Source of the DNA: Enterobacter sp. ENT03 | GTDB lineage: Bacteria; Pseudomonadota; Gammaproteobacteria; Enterobacterales; Enterobacteriaceae | Assembly (NCBI RefSeq): GCF_019218745.1 | Contig: NZ_JAHUXA010000007.1 | Span: forward strand, 1-64,000 | Length of the DNA: 64,000 nt | Direction: 5' to 3' | Program-made: the position numbers and the translations under genes | The notes under the pieces: generated by a model | Told to the model about the DNA's origin: nothing | Database searches by the model: none | What the model saw: the letters and a program-made list of their open reading frames with translations, nothing else | Part shown: positions 10,220 through 17,590 of the stretch, piece by piece | How the letters are laid out: every line of letters starts with the position of its first letter | Position numbering within the stretch: the first letter of the stretch is position 1

Positions 10220-10306
10220 ATGTCACTTTTTCTGAAGCTTTTTATCTTTTTAGTTATCGTTGGCTGGGGATTATTTGAAGGCTTTCGCAATAGCCCTAAT
10301 AAATAA
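10220..10306 (+). CDS. Possible 28-residue single-span membrane peptide
   Basis: ATG 10220 starts three bases after the stop of the trimeric autotransporter gene and encodes 28 residues, with a hydrophobic segment LFIFLVIVGWGLF (residues ~7-19) and a polar tail ending NSPNK. GGAGA lies 11 bases upstream inside the end of the preceding gene, so translation may be coupled. I do not recognise a family. Such short frames arise by chance; the support is the position, the ribosome site and the clean transmembrane pattern. Confidence 0.4.
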   Translation: MSLFLKLFIFLVIVGWGLFEGFRNSPNK

Positions 10307-10318
10307 TATTTTTGCAAT

Positions 10319-10341
10319 GTCCCCATCCTTCCGATGGGGAC
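10319..10341. terminator. Hairpin after the adhesin/peptide unit
   Basis: A perfect 9-bp stem GTCCCCATC/GATGGGGAC with loop CTTCC lies 12 bases after the small reading frame. It lacks a clear T-run on the plus strand, so termination is plausible but not certain. Confidence 0.5.
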
Positions 10342-10588
10342 GGCGATCACATTTGTAGTCATGCCGGATGTCAATCACTATCCACAATCCCCCAACTTAA
10401 AATCTACGAAACTAGACATTTGTCGACTTTTCATCTTAAAGTCCAGATTCTGCTACCAGACAACGCTGGTATTCAGTTATCAAATGGTTAAATAATATTT
10501 TGCTGAATGTAAAGGATCGACCGAAAAGCCATGGTCGGCGTGCATTCAGTGTTTGCAGTCGCTACGACACACCTCTTTGGGAGATTTT

Positions 10589-12142
10589 ATGCATTCCTCT
10601 GTTAATAAAAACGAAAGCCGGACTTTCTTCGGGCATCCTTATCCGTTGGGCTCCTTGTTCTTCACTGAAATGTGGGAACGCTTCTCCTTCTACGGCATTC
10701 GTCCACTGCTGATTTTGTTCATGGCGGCAACGGTTTATGACGGCGGGATGGGACTGGCACGTGAAAACGCCTCGGCTATTGTGGGGATTTTTGCCGGCAG
10801 TATGTATCTGGCCGCGCTACCAGGCGGCTGGCTCGCAGACAACTGGCTCGGCCAGCAGCGGGCAGTGTGGTATGGCTCCCTCTTAATTGCCCTCGGCCAT
10901 CTCTCCATCGCGCTGTCGGCCATGATGGGCGACAGCATGTTCTTTATCGGCCTGATGTTCATCGTGCTCGGCTCGGGGCTGTTTAAAACCTGTATCTCGG
11001 TGATGGTGGGAACGCTGTACAAAAAAGGCGATCCCCGTCGCGACGGCGGTTTCTCGCTGTTTTATATGGGCATCAACATGGGTTCCTTTATCGCGCCGCT
11101 GATCTCCGGCTGGCTTATCAAAACCCACGGCTGGCACTGGGGCTTTGGCATCGGTGGTATCGGGATGCTGGTGGCGCTGGTTATTTTCCGCGTGTTTGCC
11201 GTACCGGCGATGAAACGCTACGACAGCGAAGTGGGCCTCGACTCCACCTGGAACAACCCGGTGGCGAAGAAGAACGGCGTGGGGGGCTGGCTGCTGGGTC
11301 TGGCGGCAGGCGTGGCAATCGTGGTCGCGCTTATCGCGCAGGGCGTGATTGTCATCAACCCGGTTGCCGTTGCCAGCGTGCTGGTCTATGTGATTGCCGT
11401 TTCGGTGGCGCTCTATTTTATCTATCTGTTTGTGTTTGCGGGCCTTAACCGTAAAGAGCGCGCCAGATTGTTGGTATGCTTTATCCTGCTGGTTTCCGCT
11501 GCTTTCTTCTGGTCGGCGTTCGAGCAGAAACCAACCTCCTTTAACCTGTTTGCCAACGACTATACCAATCGCATGATCGGTAGTTTTGAGATCCCGGCGG
11601 TGTGGTTCCAGTCGATTAATGCCCTGTTCATTATCATTCTGGCTCCGGTATTCAGCTGGGCATGGCCGATGCTGGCGCGTAACAATGTGCGCCTGAGCAG
11701 CATCACCAAGTTCGTCATCGGTATTTTGTGTGCGGCCGCTGGCTTTGGTTTGATGATGCTGGCCGCGCAGAACGTGCTGGCGAACGGCGGGGCAGGCGTA
11801 TCACCGTTCTGGCTGGTGGGCAGCATCCTGATGCTGACGCTGGGCGAGCTGTGTTTAAGCCCGATTGGTCTGGCGACCATGACGCTGCTGGCGCCGGAAA
11901 GAATGCGTGGGCAGATGATGGGACTGTGGTTCTGTGCCAGTGCGCTGGGCAACCTTGCGGCGGGTCTGATTGGCGGTCATGTAAAAGCCGATCAACTGGA
12001 TATGCTGCCGGACCTGTTTGCGCGCTGCTCCATTGCGCTGCTGATCTGTGCTGCGGTGTTGATGGTTCTTATCGTACCGGTACGTCGTATGCTGGAAAAC
12101 TCACAGGCCAGCACTGAGGCAAAACCGGTGGCTGACGCCTGA
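10589..12142 (+). CDS. POT-family proton-dependent oligopeptide transporter
   Basis: The 517-residue, ~14-helix inner-membrane protein belongs to the PTR2/POT branch of the MFS, importing di- and tripeptides with protons. The PTR2 signatures are visible: the helix-1 ExxERF-like motif in FFTEMWERFSFYGIR (residues ~28-42), and the helix-5 region GDPRRDGGFSLFYMGINMGS. The second-half motif FWSAFEQKPTSFNLFA is also typical. It does not look like the usual E. coli paralogues DtpA-D and is nearer to other bacterial PepT-type proteins, so I give no symbol. The ATG at 10589 is preceded by GGGAG; an upstream TTG at 10553 is open but lacks a site. Confidence 0.85.
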   Translation: MHSSVNKNESRTFFGHPYPLGSLFFTEMWERFSFYGIRPLLILFMAATVYDGGMGLARENASAIVGIFAGSMYLAALPGGWLADNWLGQQRAVWYGSLLIALGHLSIALSAMMGDSMFFIGLMFIVLGSGLFKTCISVMVGTLYKKGDPRRDGGFSLFYMGINMGSFIAPLISGWLIKTHGWHWGFGIGGIGMLVALVIFRVFAVPAMKRYDSEVGLDSTWNNPVAKKNGVGGWLLGLAAGVAIVVALIAQGVIVINPVAVASVLVYVIAVSVALYFIYLFVFAGLNRKERARLLVCFILLVSAAFFWSAFEQKPTSFNLFANDYTNRMIGSFEIPAVWFQSINALFIIILAPVFSWAWPMLARNNVRLSSITKFVIGILCAAAGFGLMMLAAQNVLANGGAGVSPFWLVGSILMLTLGELCLSPIGLATMTLLAPERMRGQMMGLWFCASALGNLAAGLIGGHVKADQLDMLPDLFARCSIALLICAAVLMVLIVPVRRMLENSQASTEAKPVADA

Positions 12143-12152
12143 GTAATCTCAT

Positions 12153-12184
12153 CACGCTAAGACGGGATCGCCTGTCTTAGCGTG
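12153..12184. terminator. Hairpin between peptide transporter and LuxR-type regulator
   Basis: CACGCTAAGAC and GTCTTAGCGTG form a perfect 11-bp stem around a 10-base loop, between two convergent genes. T content after the stem is modest (TTGTCGT), so it may act as a shared bidirectional end. Confidence 0.65.
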
Positions 12185-12192
12185 TTGTCGTA

Positions 12193-12804
12193 TCAGGCAT
12201 AACGACCAAAAACATGATAGAGCCCCGTCAGATTATTCACGTCAAACTTATGATAGATATTGCGGCGATGGTGGCTTACCGTTTTGCCGCTAACATCTAA
12301 ATAACGTGAGATTTCTTTATTATTTCTGCCTGAAATAATGTAGGGCAACAAATCACTTTCCCGCTTCGTCAGGTTCTTTTCCTTTTCGATATGGTACAGG
12401 CGTTTGTTTTTCGTCACGATAATATGTTGATTGCCGGAGGCAAAATCCTTCAGGCAGGTCCTTAACTTACGCATCACGCTGCCACAATCAATGGAGTAAT
12501 CGGAAACCGAATTGATAAGAATGTTTTCAATGGTGTCTTCGAAACAGCTCTCCCGCGTTATCAGTATAAAATAGCTTTCCGGATACTTACTTTTAACAAC
12601 CAACAAATCGATGAGCTGCTGAATGTTTGAGTGCCCGTAATCCACAACAATGGCTTTTGTCTGGTTAAGTATTTTCTTGGTGAATGTATTAACGTCAGAT
12701 GAATACATTACGCTGGAGAATGATTTGCACTCTGCCAAAATTTGCCGTGTAAGTTCGTGAAATCCTTCACGGAAGTAGCTGCATGGTGTTATTACAGCGA
12801 TCAT
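12193..12804 (-). CDS. Orphan LuxR/FixJ-type transcription regulator
   Basis: The 203-residue protein ends in a LuxR-type helix-turn-helix (residues ~138-195): LTKRESDLLPYIISGRNNKEIS, then VSGKTVSHHRRNIYHKF. The N-terminal ~125 residues resemble a receiver fold, with AIVVDYG in the place of the phospho-acceptor strand. The acidic pair expected at the start of a receiver is absent (IAVITPCSYF), so phosphorylation is doubtful. This architecture recalls RcsA/BglJ/FimZ-like regulators that partner with other factors. No sensor kinase is adjacent. The gene is markedly AT-rich compared with its neighbours, suggesting acquisition. Confidence 0.75.
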   Translation of the reverse strand: MIAVITPCSYFREGFHELTRQILAECKSFSSVMYSSDVNTFTKKILNQTKAIVVDYGHSNIQQLIDLLVVKSKYPESYFILITRESCFEDTIENILINSVSDYSIDCGSVMRKLRTCLKDFASGNQHIIVTKNKRLYHIEKEKNLTKRESDLLPYIISGRNNKEISRYLDVSGKTVSHHRRNIYHKFDVNNLTGLYHVFGRYA

Positions 12805-13205
12805 TATCCATAACCTGTATAAAAATATTCATGAGGGTAATAATTACCTGTCTTCATAGGGAAAGGCAATTAAGAAATAGGGGCTGGATTATAAGAAAAC
12901 TCTTATCAAAAATGAAGCAGATTGTGCAGCAGATTTACTTTTACAGGAAATCAATTAATAAACCTATAAAAAACAGCTCACTATATTTAGTCTAAGAAAA
13001 TCGCCATAACGGGGTAATTCTCCTAATCAGTGACAATATTTCCTTTACCGGGGAAGAGCCGATAAGCGTTTAAGCCTATTAATTAAAGGGCAGACCCAGG
13101 GTCGGTAATGGGCTGGCGCAAAGTAGTGTGACAAATAACGAGTTCACTGTTCTGCGAAGACTTGGGATGAGGAACGCGGGCTAAAAACCCGCGCTATTTA
13201 TACCA
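12805..13205. other. AT-rich intergenic region, no gene seen
   Basis: About 400 bases separate the LuxR-type regulator from the DUF1349 gene. The left half is strongly AT-rich and would hold the regulator's promoter (read leftward). Small open frames there lack ribosome sites and conserved features. A hairpin lies at its right end. Confidence 0.6.
13175..13193 (-). terminator. Hairpin after the DUF1349 gene
   Basis: CGCGGG and CCCGCG pair around CTAAAAA, 12 bases beyond the end of the leftward DUF1349 gene. There is no T-run, so it is a weak terminator candidate. Confidence 0.4.
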
Positions 13206-13778
13206 TCAGCTCAAATCGTGCAGGCTTTTATCGACAGGTGGCGTCAGCGCCATGTCATGAAAATCCACCGCCAAACCGCGTCGTTCAGGCGTACAGCACA
13301 TCACGCCGACTTTCGCTGCACCACGCGGAAACCAGCCTAAACGCAGCAACGGCCACTGCTTGCCATCGGCGGAATATTGCAGCCGCAGGCTGTCCCCTTT
13401 TCGCGTTAATCGCAGCCAAAAGGCACGCGGATCGCCCGGAAAAATACCTGTCGCCCAGTCTGAATATTCCCGCGTCAGCACGCTGCCGATAGCCGGGGCA
13501 CCATCGTTATACTCAATGCCAGCTTTTAACCAGTGGTGTTCGTCGATCATCAGCATGATCCCCGCCTGGTCATACAGCGTGTTGAAATCGGCGCAGACTT
13601 TTACCTGAAAGGTAAAATCATCGGTGACATCGGCGGCGAAAATGTGCCCGGAGAAACGCTCAAACCCGTACCAGGTTTTTTGCCAGAAGTCGGTTTTATC
13701 ATCGGTGATGACATGTAATGTGCCGTTCTCGTACTGCCACTGCTTCGGTTCATTAATCCAGTTAAAATTTGCGGACAT
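13206..13778 (-). CDS. DUF1349 concanavalin-like lectin/glucanase-fold protein
   Basis: The 190-residue cytoplasmic protein has no signal peptide. It shows the DUF1349 pattern: NGTLHVITDDKTDFWQKTWYGF near the start, then DQAGIMLMIDEHHWLKAGIEY, and RLTRKGDSLRLQYSADGKQW. These are beta strands of a jelly-roll. The biochemical role of the family is not established; proteins of this group have been annotated as regulators of enolase-like function without firm support. GGAGG is well spaced before the ATG. It stands alone on its strand and is followed upstream by a GNAT gene in the same direction 57 bases away. Confidence 0.8.
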   Translation of the reverse strand: MSANFNWINEPKQWQYENGTLHVITDDKTDFWQKTWYGFERFSGHIFAADVTDDFTFQVKVCADFNTLYDQAGIMLMIDEHHWLKAGIEYNDGAPAIGSVLTREYSDWATGIFPGDPRAFWLRLTRKGDSLRLQYSADGKQWPLLRLGWFPRGAAKVGVMCCTPERRGLAVDFHDMALTPPVDKSLHDLS

Positions 13779-13835
13779 GCAGCCTCCAGCGTCGCCAGGG
13801 AAAGTCTCAGTGTAGAACGTCGTGTAAAAAACGGT

Positions 13836-14636
13836 CTATGCCGTACGCACCATCTCATACTGGGTGATCACCATTTCCTGATAACCCGCGCCTTCAAACA
13901 GTGACGCAAACGTGGCCGGAATGGCGACGGGGGTACCAATCCCCGGATACTGCGCGTTAATTTTTTGCAGTAGCTGGCGGGCGAGCCCCTGATGGCGGTA
14001 GGCGGGATCTACAAACAGGTAGCGCAACTGCGGCGTGGCGGTCAGCGTGGCGATCACTCCCCAGGCGTGCTCGCCGTCTTTCACCACCTGACAGGGCAGT
14101 GAGGGAAAGGAGAGGGGATCGAGCTGCCAGGGGGTGTTTTCTGCGGGACCGCGATAAACCGCGCACAGCAGGCCATCCAGCGATCCGGCTGCCAGCGCAT
14201 CAACCGGTTCGACAAGCTTGCCCTGGTAGCCGCACAGTTCGCGAGCGATACTAAATCCCAGCGATTCGTAAAGTGCAATGGCAGGCGCGTTCTCGCGGAT
14301 CACTTCCAGCGACAGGGAGGTGACGTCTTTTAGCCCGGCAAATAACGCGCCCAGCATCGGTTTGGTCAGCCCTTTGCCTCGCCAGCCAGGCTGGATCGCA
14401 AAGGCCGCCAGCCGTGCACGATTGCCCCGGCGCGTAATCAGCGCGATTGCCACCGGCTCGTTATCCGCATACCAGACACAGGAATCCGCAAAGCTCAGCC
14501 CCTCGGCAATAAAGCGGGCGGCGAAGTGCTCTGGCGTCAGCGTAAAAGGCACAAAATAATCCTGAAAACAGCGCCCGAGGATCTCTGTCAGTGCAGTGAT
14601 GCTGAGCGCGTAAGCAGGTACGGTGGTAAAAGGCAT
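13836..14636 (-). CDS. GNAT-family N-acetyltransferase (two GNAT-like halves)
   Basis: The 266-residue protein contains an N-terminal GNAT fold with the acetyl-CoA loop IQPGWRGKGLTKPML (residues ~82-96) and the ALYESLGF motif (~125). A second, C-terminal GNAT-like half has VDPAYRHQGLARQLL (~215-229). Tandem-GNAT proteins acetylate small amines, antibiotics or peptides; the substrate cannot be read from the sequence. GGAGAG lies five bases before the ATG. It is divergent from the ClpP-like gene. Confidence 0.85.
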   Translation of the reverse strand: MPFTTVPAYALSITALTEILGRCFQDYFVPFTLTPEHFAARFIAEGLSFADSCVWYADNEPVAIALITRRGNRARLAAFAIQPGWRGKGLTKPMLGALFAGLKDVTSLSLEVIRENAPAIALYESLGFSIARELCGYQGKLVEPVDALAAGSLDGLLCAVYRGPAENTPWQLDPLSFPSLPCQVVKDGEHAWGVIATLTATPQLRYLFVDPAYRHQGLARQLLQKINAQYPGIGTPVAIPATFASLFEGAGYQEMVITQYEMVRTA

Positions 14637-14777
14637 AGCATCTCTCCATGAACAAATGAGTCACATACTCTACAGGGTAATGCCGTCGGTTACTGTTGGG
14701 TTGACGGCAAAAGGCGGCTACACTCAGTTTGCAGATAACATTGCGCATGTTGCGCGCTTTTGCCAGAGGATATGACA

Positions 14778-15383
14778 ATGCACCACACGATGAAAAACGA
14801 TCCTGAAGATACGTCAAAAGATGAAACCCAGGGTTCTGGCCTGTTGCAGCAAAAAATGCTCGCCTCCCGTTCGATTATTATTTCCGGCGAGATCAACCAG
14901 GCGTTGGCAGAAAAAGTGGTGACGCAGCTTATCCTGCTACAGAGCATCAACAACGATCCGATTAAGATCTATATCAATAGCCAGGGCGGTCATGTTGAAG
15001 CGGGTGATACCATCCACGACTTTATAAAATTCATCCGTCCTGAAGTGCATGTGATCGGTACCGGCTGGGTAGCCAGCGCCGGGATCACCATTTACCTCGC
15101 GGCGAAAAAAGAGCACCGTTATTCTCTGCCGAATACCCGCTTTATGATCCATCAGCCGTTAGGCGGCGTGCGTGGTCAGGCGACGGATATTGAAATTGAA
15201 GCGCGTGAGATTATTCGCATGCAGGAAAGGGTGAATAAACTGATCGCTGACGCGACCGGGCAGCCGCTTGAAAAAGTGAAAAAAGATTCAGACCGTAATT
15301 ACTGGATGTCACCTGCGCAGGCGCTGGATTACGGCGTGGTCGGTAAATTAATTCAGCATTACGATGAGCTTAATCTCGATTAA
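14778..15383 (+). CDS. ClpP-like serine peptidase (stand-alone paralogue)
   Basis: The 201-residue product has the ClpP/S14 fold. The expected catalytic triad is visible as Ser100 (GWVASAG), His125 (FMIHQPLGG) and Asp172 (DSDRNYW), with the oxyanion/handle region YINSQGGHVEAG near residue 65. It differs from housekeeping ClpP around the nucleophile (WVASAG instead of QAASMG) and has a polar N-terminal extension of ~20 residues in place of the propeptide. There is no Clp ATPase, ClpX or adaptor gene beside it. AGAGGA is seven bases before ATG 14778; earlier in-frame starts (14760 TTG, 14772 ATG) are too close to it. Partner and substrates are unknown. Confidence 0.85.
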   Translation: MHHTMKNDPEDTSKDETQGSGLLQQKMLASRSIIISGEINQALAEKVVTQLILLQSINNDPIKIYINSQGGHVEAGDTIHDFIKFIRPEVHVIGTGWVASAGITIYLAAKKEHRYSLPNTRFMIHQPLGGVRGQATDIEIEAREIIRMQERVNKLIADATGQPLEKVKKDSDRNYWMSPAQALDYGVVGKLIQHYDELNLD

Positions 15384-15397
15384 TGGCGTTTTGCGCC

Positions 15398-15431
15398 CAT
15401 AAAAAAAGCTCCCGCGGGAGCTTTTTTTTTT
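15398..15431. terminator. Bidirectional terminator after the ClpP-like gene
   Basis: AAAAAAAGCTCCC and GGGAGCTTTTTTT pair around GC, with A-runs and T-runs on the two sides. It can end the ClpP-like gene (+) and the small DUF1471 gene (-). Confidence 0.93.
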
Positions 15432-15438
15432 CAGCAGC

Positions 15439-15648
15439 TTATTTTGTCAGTTCAGCGGTCATGTGCACGTTATTGCTGACGTTAGCTTCAGTAATTTTAT
15501 AGGAGGCACCTGCTTTTTGCGCCTGTGCTGCAATCTGCGCTTCAGCAGCATCCAGGGTGGAAGCAGAAGCGGTAACAGATTGTGCGAAAGCGCCAAAAGA
15601 CATCAGGGACAGAGCGGCAACAGCGGCCAGGGTTTTTACGTTTTTCAT
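15439..15648 (-). CDS. DUF1471 (YdgH/BhsA/McbA-type) small periplasmic protein
   Basis: The 69-residue precursor has a signal peptide MKNVKTLAAVAALSLMSFGA ending AFA-QS. The mature part has the single DUF1471 domain: a run of DAAEAQIAAQAQKAGASYKITEA then HMTAELTK. The family (BhsA, McbA, YhcN, YahO) comprises stress-induced periplasmic/outer-surface proteins affecting biofilm and acid or metal tolerance. It most resembles the YhcN subgroup. The ATG follows AAGGAA by seven bases. It is the last of three small secreted genes read leftward. Confidence 0.85.
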   Translation of the reverse strand: MKNVKTLAAVAALSLMSFGAFAQSVTASASTLDAAEAQIAAQAQKAGASYKITEANVSNNVHMTAELTK

Positions 15649-15710
15649 GATCAAATTCCTTCAACAGTGTATTCGGTAAGAGCGTTAATTTTTTCTTCAG
15701 GGATCGCCAG

Positions 15711-15899
15711 TTACTGGAGATCGCCTGCAGTCAGATTTTCAGGATCAAAAGCGTGACTGTATTCCAGGTGGTTCTGATGCGCGGTGTTATCGATATTCGA
15801 ACCGGCTTCAGGACGCGATGTAGAGTGATCTGCTGCCATGGCACCGAAGGAAACCGTCGCTGCCAGGATCAAAGCGGAAACTACGCTGATGTTTTTCAT
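15711..15899 (-). CDS. Small secreted protein of unknown family
   Basis: The 62-residue precursor starts MKNISVVSALILAATVSFGA with a predicted cleavage at AMA-AD. The ~39-residue mature part is polar and acidic with several His and Asn (SRPEAGSNIDNTAHQNHLEY) and lacks the DUF1471 core seen in both neighbours. It may be a shortened relative, or an unrelated passenger of the cluster. A plausible ribosome site (GAGAAGG) precedes the ATG; upstream in-frame codons are ignored. Confidence 0.65.
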   Translation of the reverse strand: MKNISVVSALILAATVSFGAMAADHSTSRPEAGSNIDNTAHQNHLEYSHAFDPENLTAGDLQ

Positions 15900-15937
15900 T
15901 TTTTTGCCTTCTCTCATCAAGGGTCGTTATCGGCGAC

Positions 15938-16195
15938 TTATTTATAAATTACCGCAGTACCGTGCAGGGTATTCGGGCCGGTAACAGAGGTGATGCGATA
16001 AGACTTCGCGCCCATTTCATCGGCTTTCTGTGCCAGTTCCGCTTCCAGAGAAGAGATGTTCGTCCCGGCAGTGGCAGAGATATAACCTGCTTTCTGCTGA
16101 CCGGCTGGGGTGGCATCAACTTGCACCGCGGCTACGCTTGCGAAAGATAAAGAACTCAGGATGGCGACGGCGAACAGAGCTTTAACGTTTTTCAT
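15938..16195 (-). CDS. DUF1471 (YhcN/YahO-like) small periplasmic protein
   Basis: The 85-residue precursor has a signal peptide ending SVAA and a mature DUF1471 domain: AGYISATAGTNISSLEAELAQ, then KADEMGAKSYRITSV and LHGTAVIYK. The spacing and the terminal H-G/A-T-A-x-x-Y-K motif match YhcN and YahO. It is the first gene of a leftward group of three small exported proteins. A consensus CRP site lies 74 bases upstream of its start, in the interval shared with the divergent TetR gene. Confidence 0.87.
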   Translation of the reverse strand: MKNVKALFAVAILSSLSFASVAAVQVDATPAGQQKAGYISATAGTNISSLEAELAQKADEMGAKSYRITSVTGPNTLHGTAVIYK

Positions 16196-16268
16196 AATCA
16201 GTACCTTCAGGATTCGGTGTAATGAGTGTCGTAAGTAATTACTTAACGATCGATAGACAAATGATAGA

Positions 16269-16284
16269 TGTGATCTATATCACA
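16269..16284. promoter_or_regulatory. Consensus CRP-binding site
   Basis: TGTGATCTATATCACA is a perfect TGTGA-N6-TCACA palindrome flanked by A/T. It sits in the divergent intergenic region, 74 bases upstream of the DUF1471 gene and 157 bases upstream of the TetR gene. Position favours control of the DUF1471 group. The match is by eye; binding is not shown. Confidence 0.75.
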
Positions 16285-16440
16285 CGTCAACATTATTTTT
16301 TAATGACCGTTAATTTAATTAATAAAACTATATAAATCATAAAGATAAATTGATAAATTTTTTGTATAAAAGGCGCTGGTCATCGGCGGTGAGATGTTTT
16401 TATAATGATTACTATATAAATCAGTTAAAAAGGCATTCAC

Positions 16441-17076
16441 ATGACCACGCAAGTCACACGGAGTACGAAGAAAGGCAGGGGAAGGCCGAAAGTGTTTGAT
16501 CGCGAGGCGACCCTGGATCGGGCAATGGCGTTATTCTGGCAGCATGGCTATGAAGCGACCTCTCTGGCCGATCTGGTAGAGGCTACCGGTGCAAAAGCCC
16601 CGACGCTCTATGCCGAGTTTACTAATAAAGAAGGGCTGTTCAGGGCAGTGCTTGATCGCTACATCAGTCAGTTTGCGGCGAAGCATAAAGCAAAGCTGTT
16701 CTGTGACGATAAATCCGTGGCGCAGGCGATAGAGGATTACCTCACTGCGCTGGCGCACTGCTTTGCCAGTAAGGACACGCCCGCTGGCTGCTTCTTAATT
16801 AATACCTCGGCCACGGTTTCGGCCTCCTCAGAAAAAATCGCCGACGTAGTGCGTAGCCGTCATGCGCAGCAAGAGGCGATGCTGCTGGAGTTTTTCGTCC
16901 AGCGGCAGGAAAAAGGGGAATTACCCGCGCATGTCGATCTGCAAGCATTGACCGCGTTTATAAATTGCCTGATCCAGGGCATGTCAGTGAGCGCCCGGGA
17001 AGGGGCAACGACGGAAGACCTGTTGGAAATCATCGCAACCACACTTAGTCTGTGGCCGACGTTGATCGCAGCGTAA
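16441..17076 (+). CDS. TetR/AcrR-family transcription regulator
   Basis: The 211-residue protein has the TetR helix-turn-helix at residues ~19-65: FDREATLDRAMALFWQHGYEAT, SLADLVEATGAKAPTLYAEF, then NKEGLF. A basic, Arg/Lys-rich tail precedes it (KKGRGRPK), typical of a TetR branch with C-terminal ligand domain containing CFLINTSATVS. The C-terminal ligand pocket is unassigned. It is divergent from the three small secreted genes and could control them, itself, or distant targets. Confidence 0.88.
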   Translation: MTTQVTRSTKKGRGRPKVFDREATLDRAMALFWQHGYEATSLADLVEATGAKAPTLYAEFTNKEGLFRAVLDRYISQFAAKHKAKLFCDDKSVAQAIEDYLTALAHCFASKDTPAGCFLINTSATVSASSEKIADVVRSRHAQQEAMLLEFFVQRQEKGELPAHVDLQALTAFINCLIQGMSVSAREGATTEDLLEIIATTLSLWPTLIAA

Positions 17077-17241
17077 TACCCTAAAAAATATAAAAATTTT
17101 AGAGTTTATATTTGATTCGTTGTGATGTGATCTCAGGCGCAAGAAAATATATTTCAGATAATTCTGCTAAAAAAGCGCATTTTGCGTGCAGTCTGGTATA
17201 AACCTTCTATAATTTTTATTCATACCTTTGAGGGTGAAAAT

Positions 17242-17514
17242 GTGAACAATGGTTTTTACCGGATCCGGTACAAAGGTATCGTACAGCTCGCATTCTATAC
17301 GAATGAAGAAGTAGAAAACCTCGACACCGGTACGCAAACAATGGGTTTCTGGCGCTTCGTAGAAGGCTTTGAAATTGACAATAATGATGAAATCGGTGTG
17401 TTAGGTGGGCCTTACGACGCCTTTGGTAACGCGCTGAACAACATTATTTTAAGTAATGATCCTGTGCTGGCCGGGAATATTTATAACAGCGGCGAGAGTA
17501 CAGAATATATATAA
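17242..17514 (+). CDS. Small protein of unknown function (90 residues)
   Basis: I do not recognise this protein with confidence. The GTG start at 17242 is preceded by GAGGGTG; an in-frame extension of 20 codons to 17182 lacks a ribosome site. The product is acidic and beta-rich (NNGFYRIRYKGIVQLAFY, then FWRFVEGFEID and NDEIGVLGGPYDAFGN) with no signal peptide or membrane span. The opening resembles small GrlR-like beta-barrel regulators, but this is only an impression. It has its own strong terminator, supporting a real transcription unit. Confidence 0.6.
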   Translation: MNNGFYRIRYKGIVQLAFYTNEEVENLDTGTQTMGFWRFVEGFEIDNNDEIGVLGGPYDAFGNALNNIILSNDPVLAGNIYNSGESTEYI

Positions 17515-17520
17515 TATAAA

Positions 17521-17550
17521 AGAGGCCGGTCACAGGACGGCCTCTTTTAT
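17521..17550 (+). terminator. Terminator after the 90-residue gene
   Basis: AGAGGCCG and CGGCCTCT form a perfect 8-bp stem around GTCACAGGA, followed by TTTATTATC. It starts six bases after the stop codon. Confidence 0.9.
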
Positions 17551-17590
17551 TATCACTTCACAACTAACACTCGTTACTTACCCGATGCAA

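Noticed and set aside
12783..12995. 70-codon frame at the start of the AT-rich gap
   Set aside because: It overlaps the start of the LuxR-type gene on the other strand and has no ribosome site or conserved pattern.
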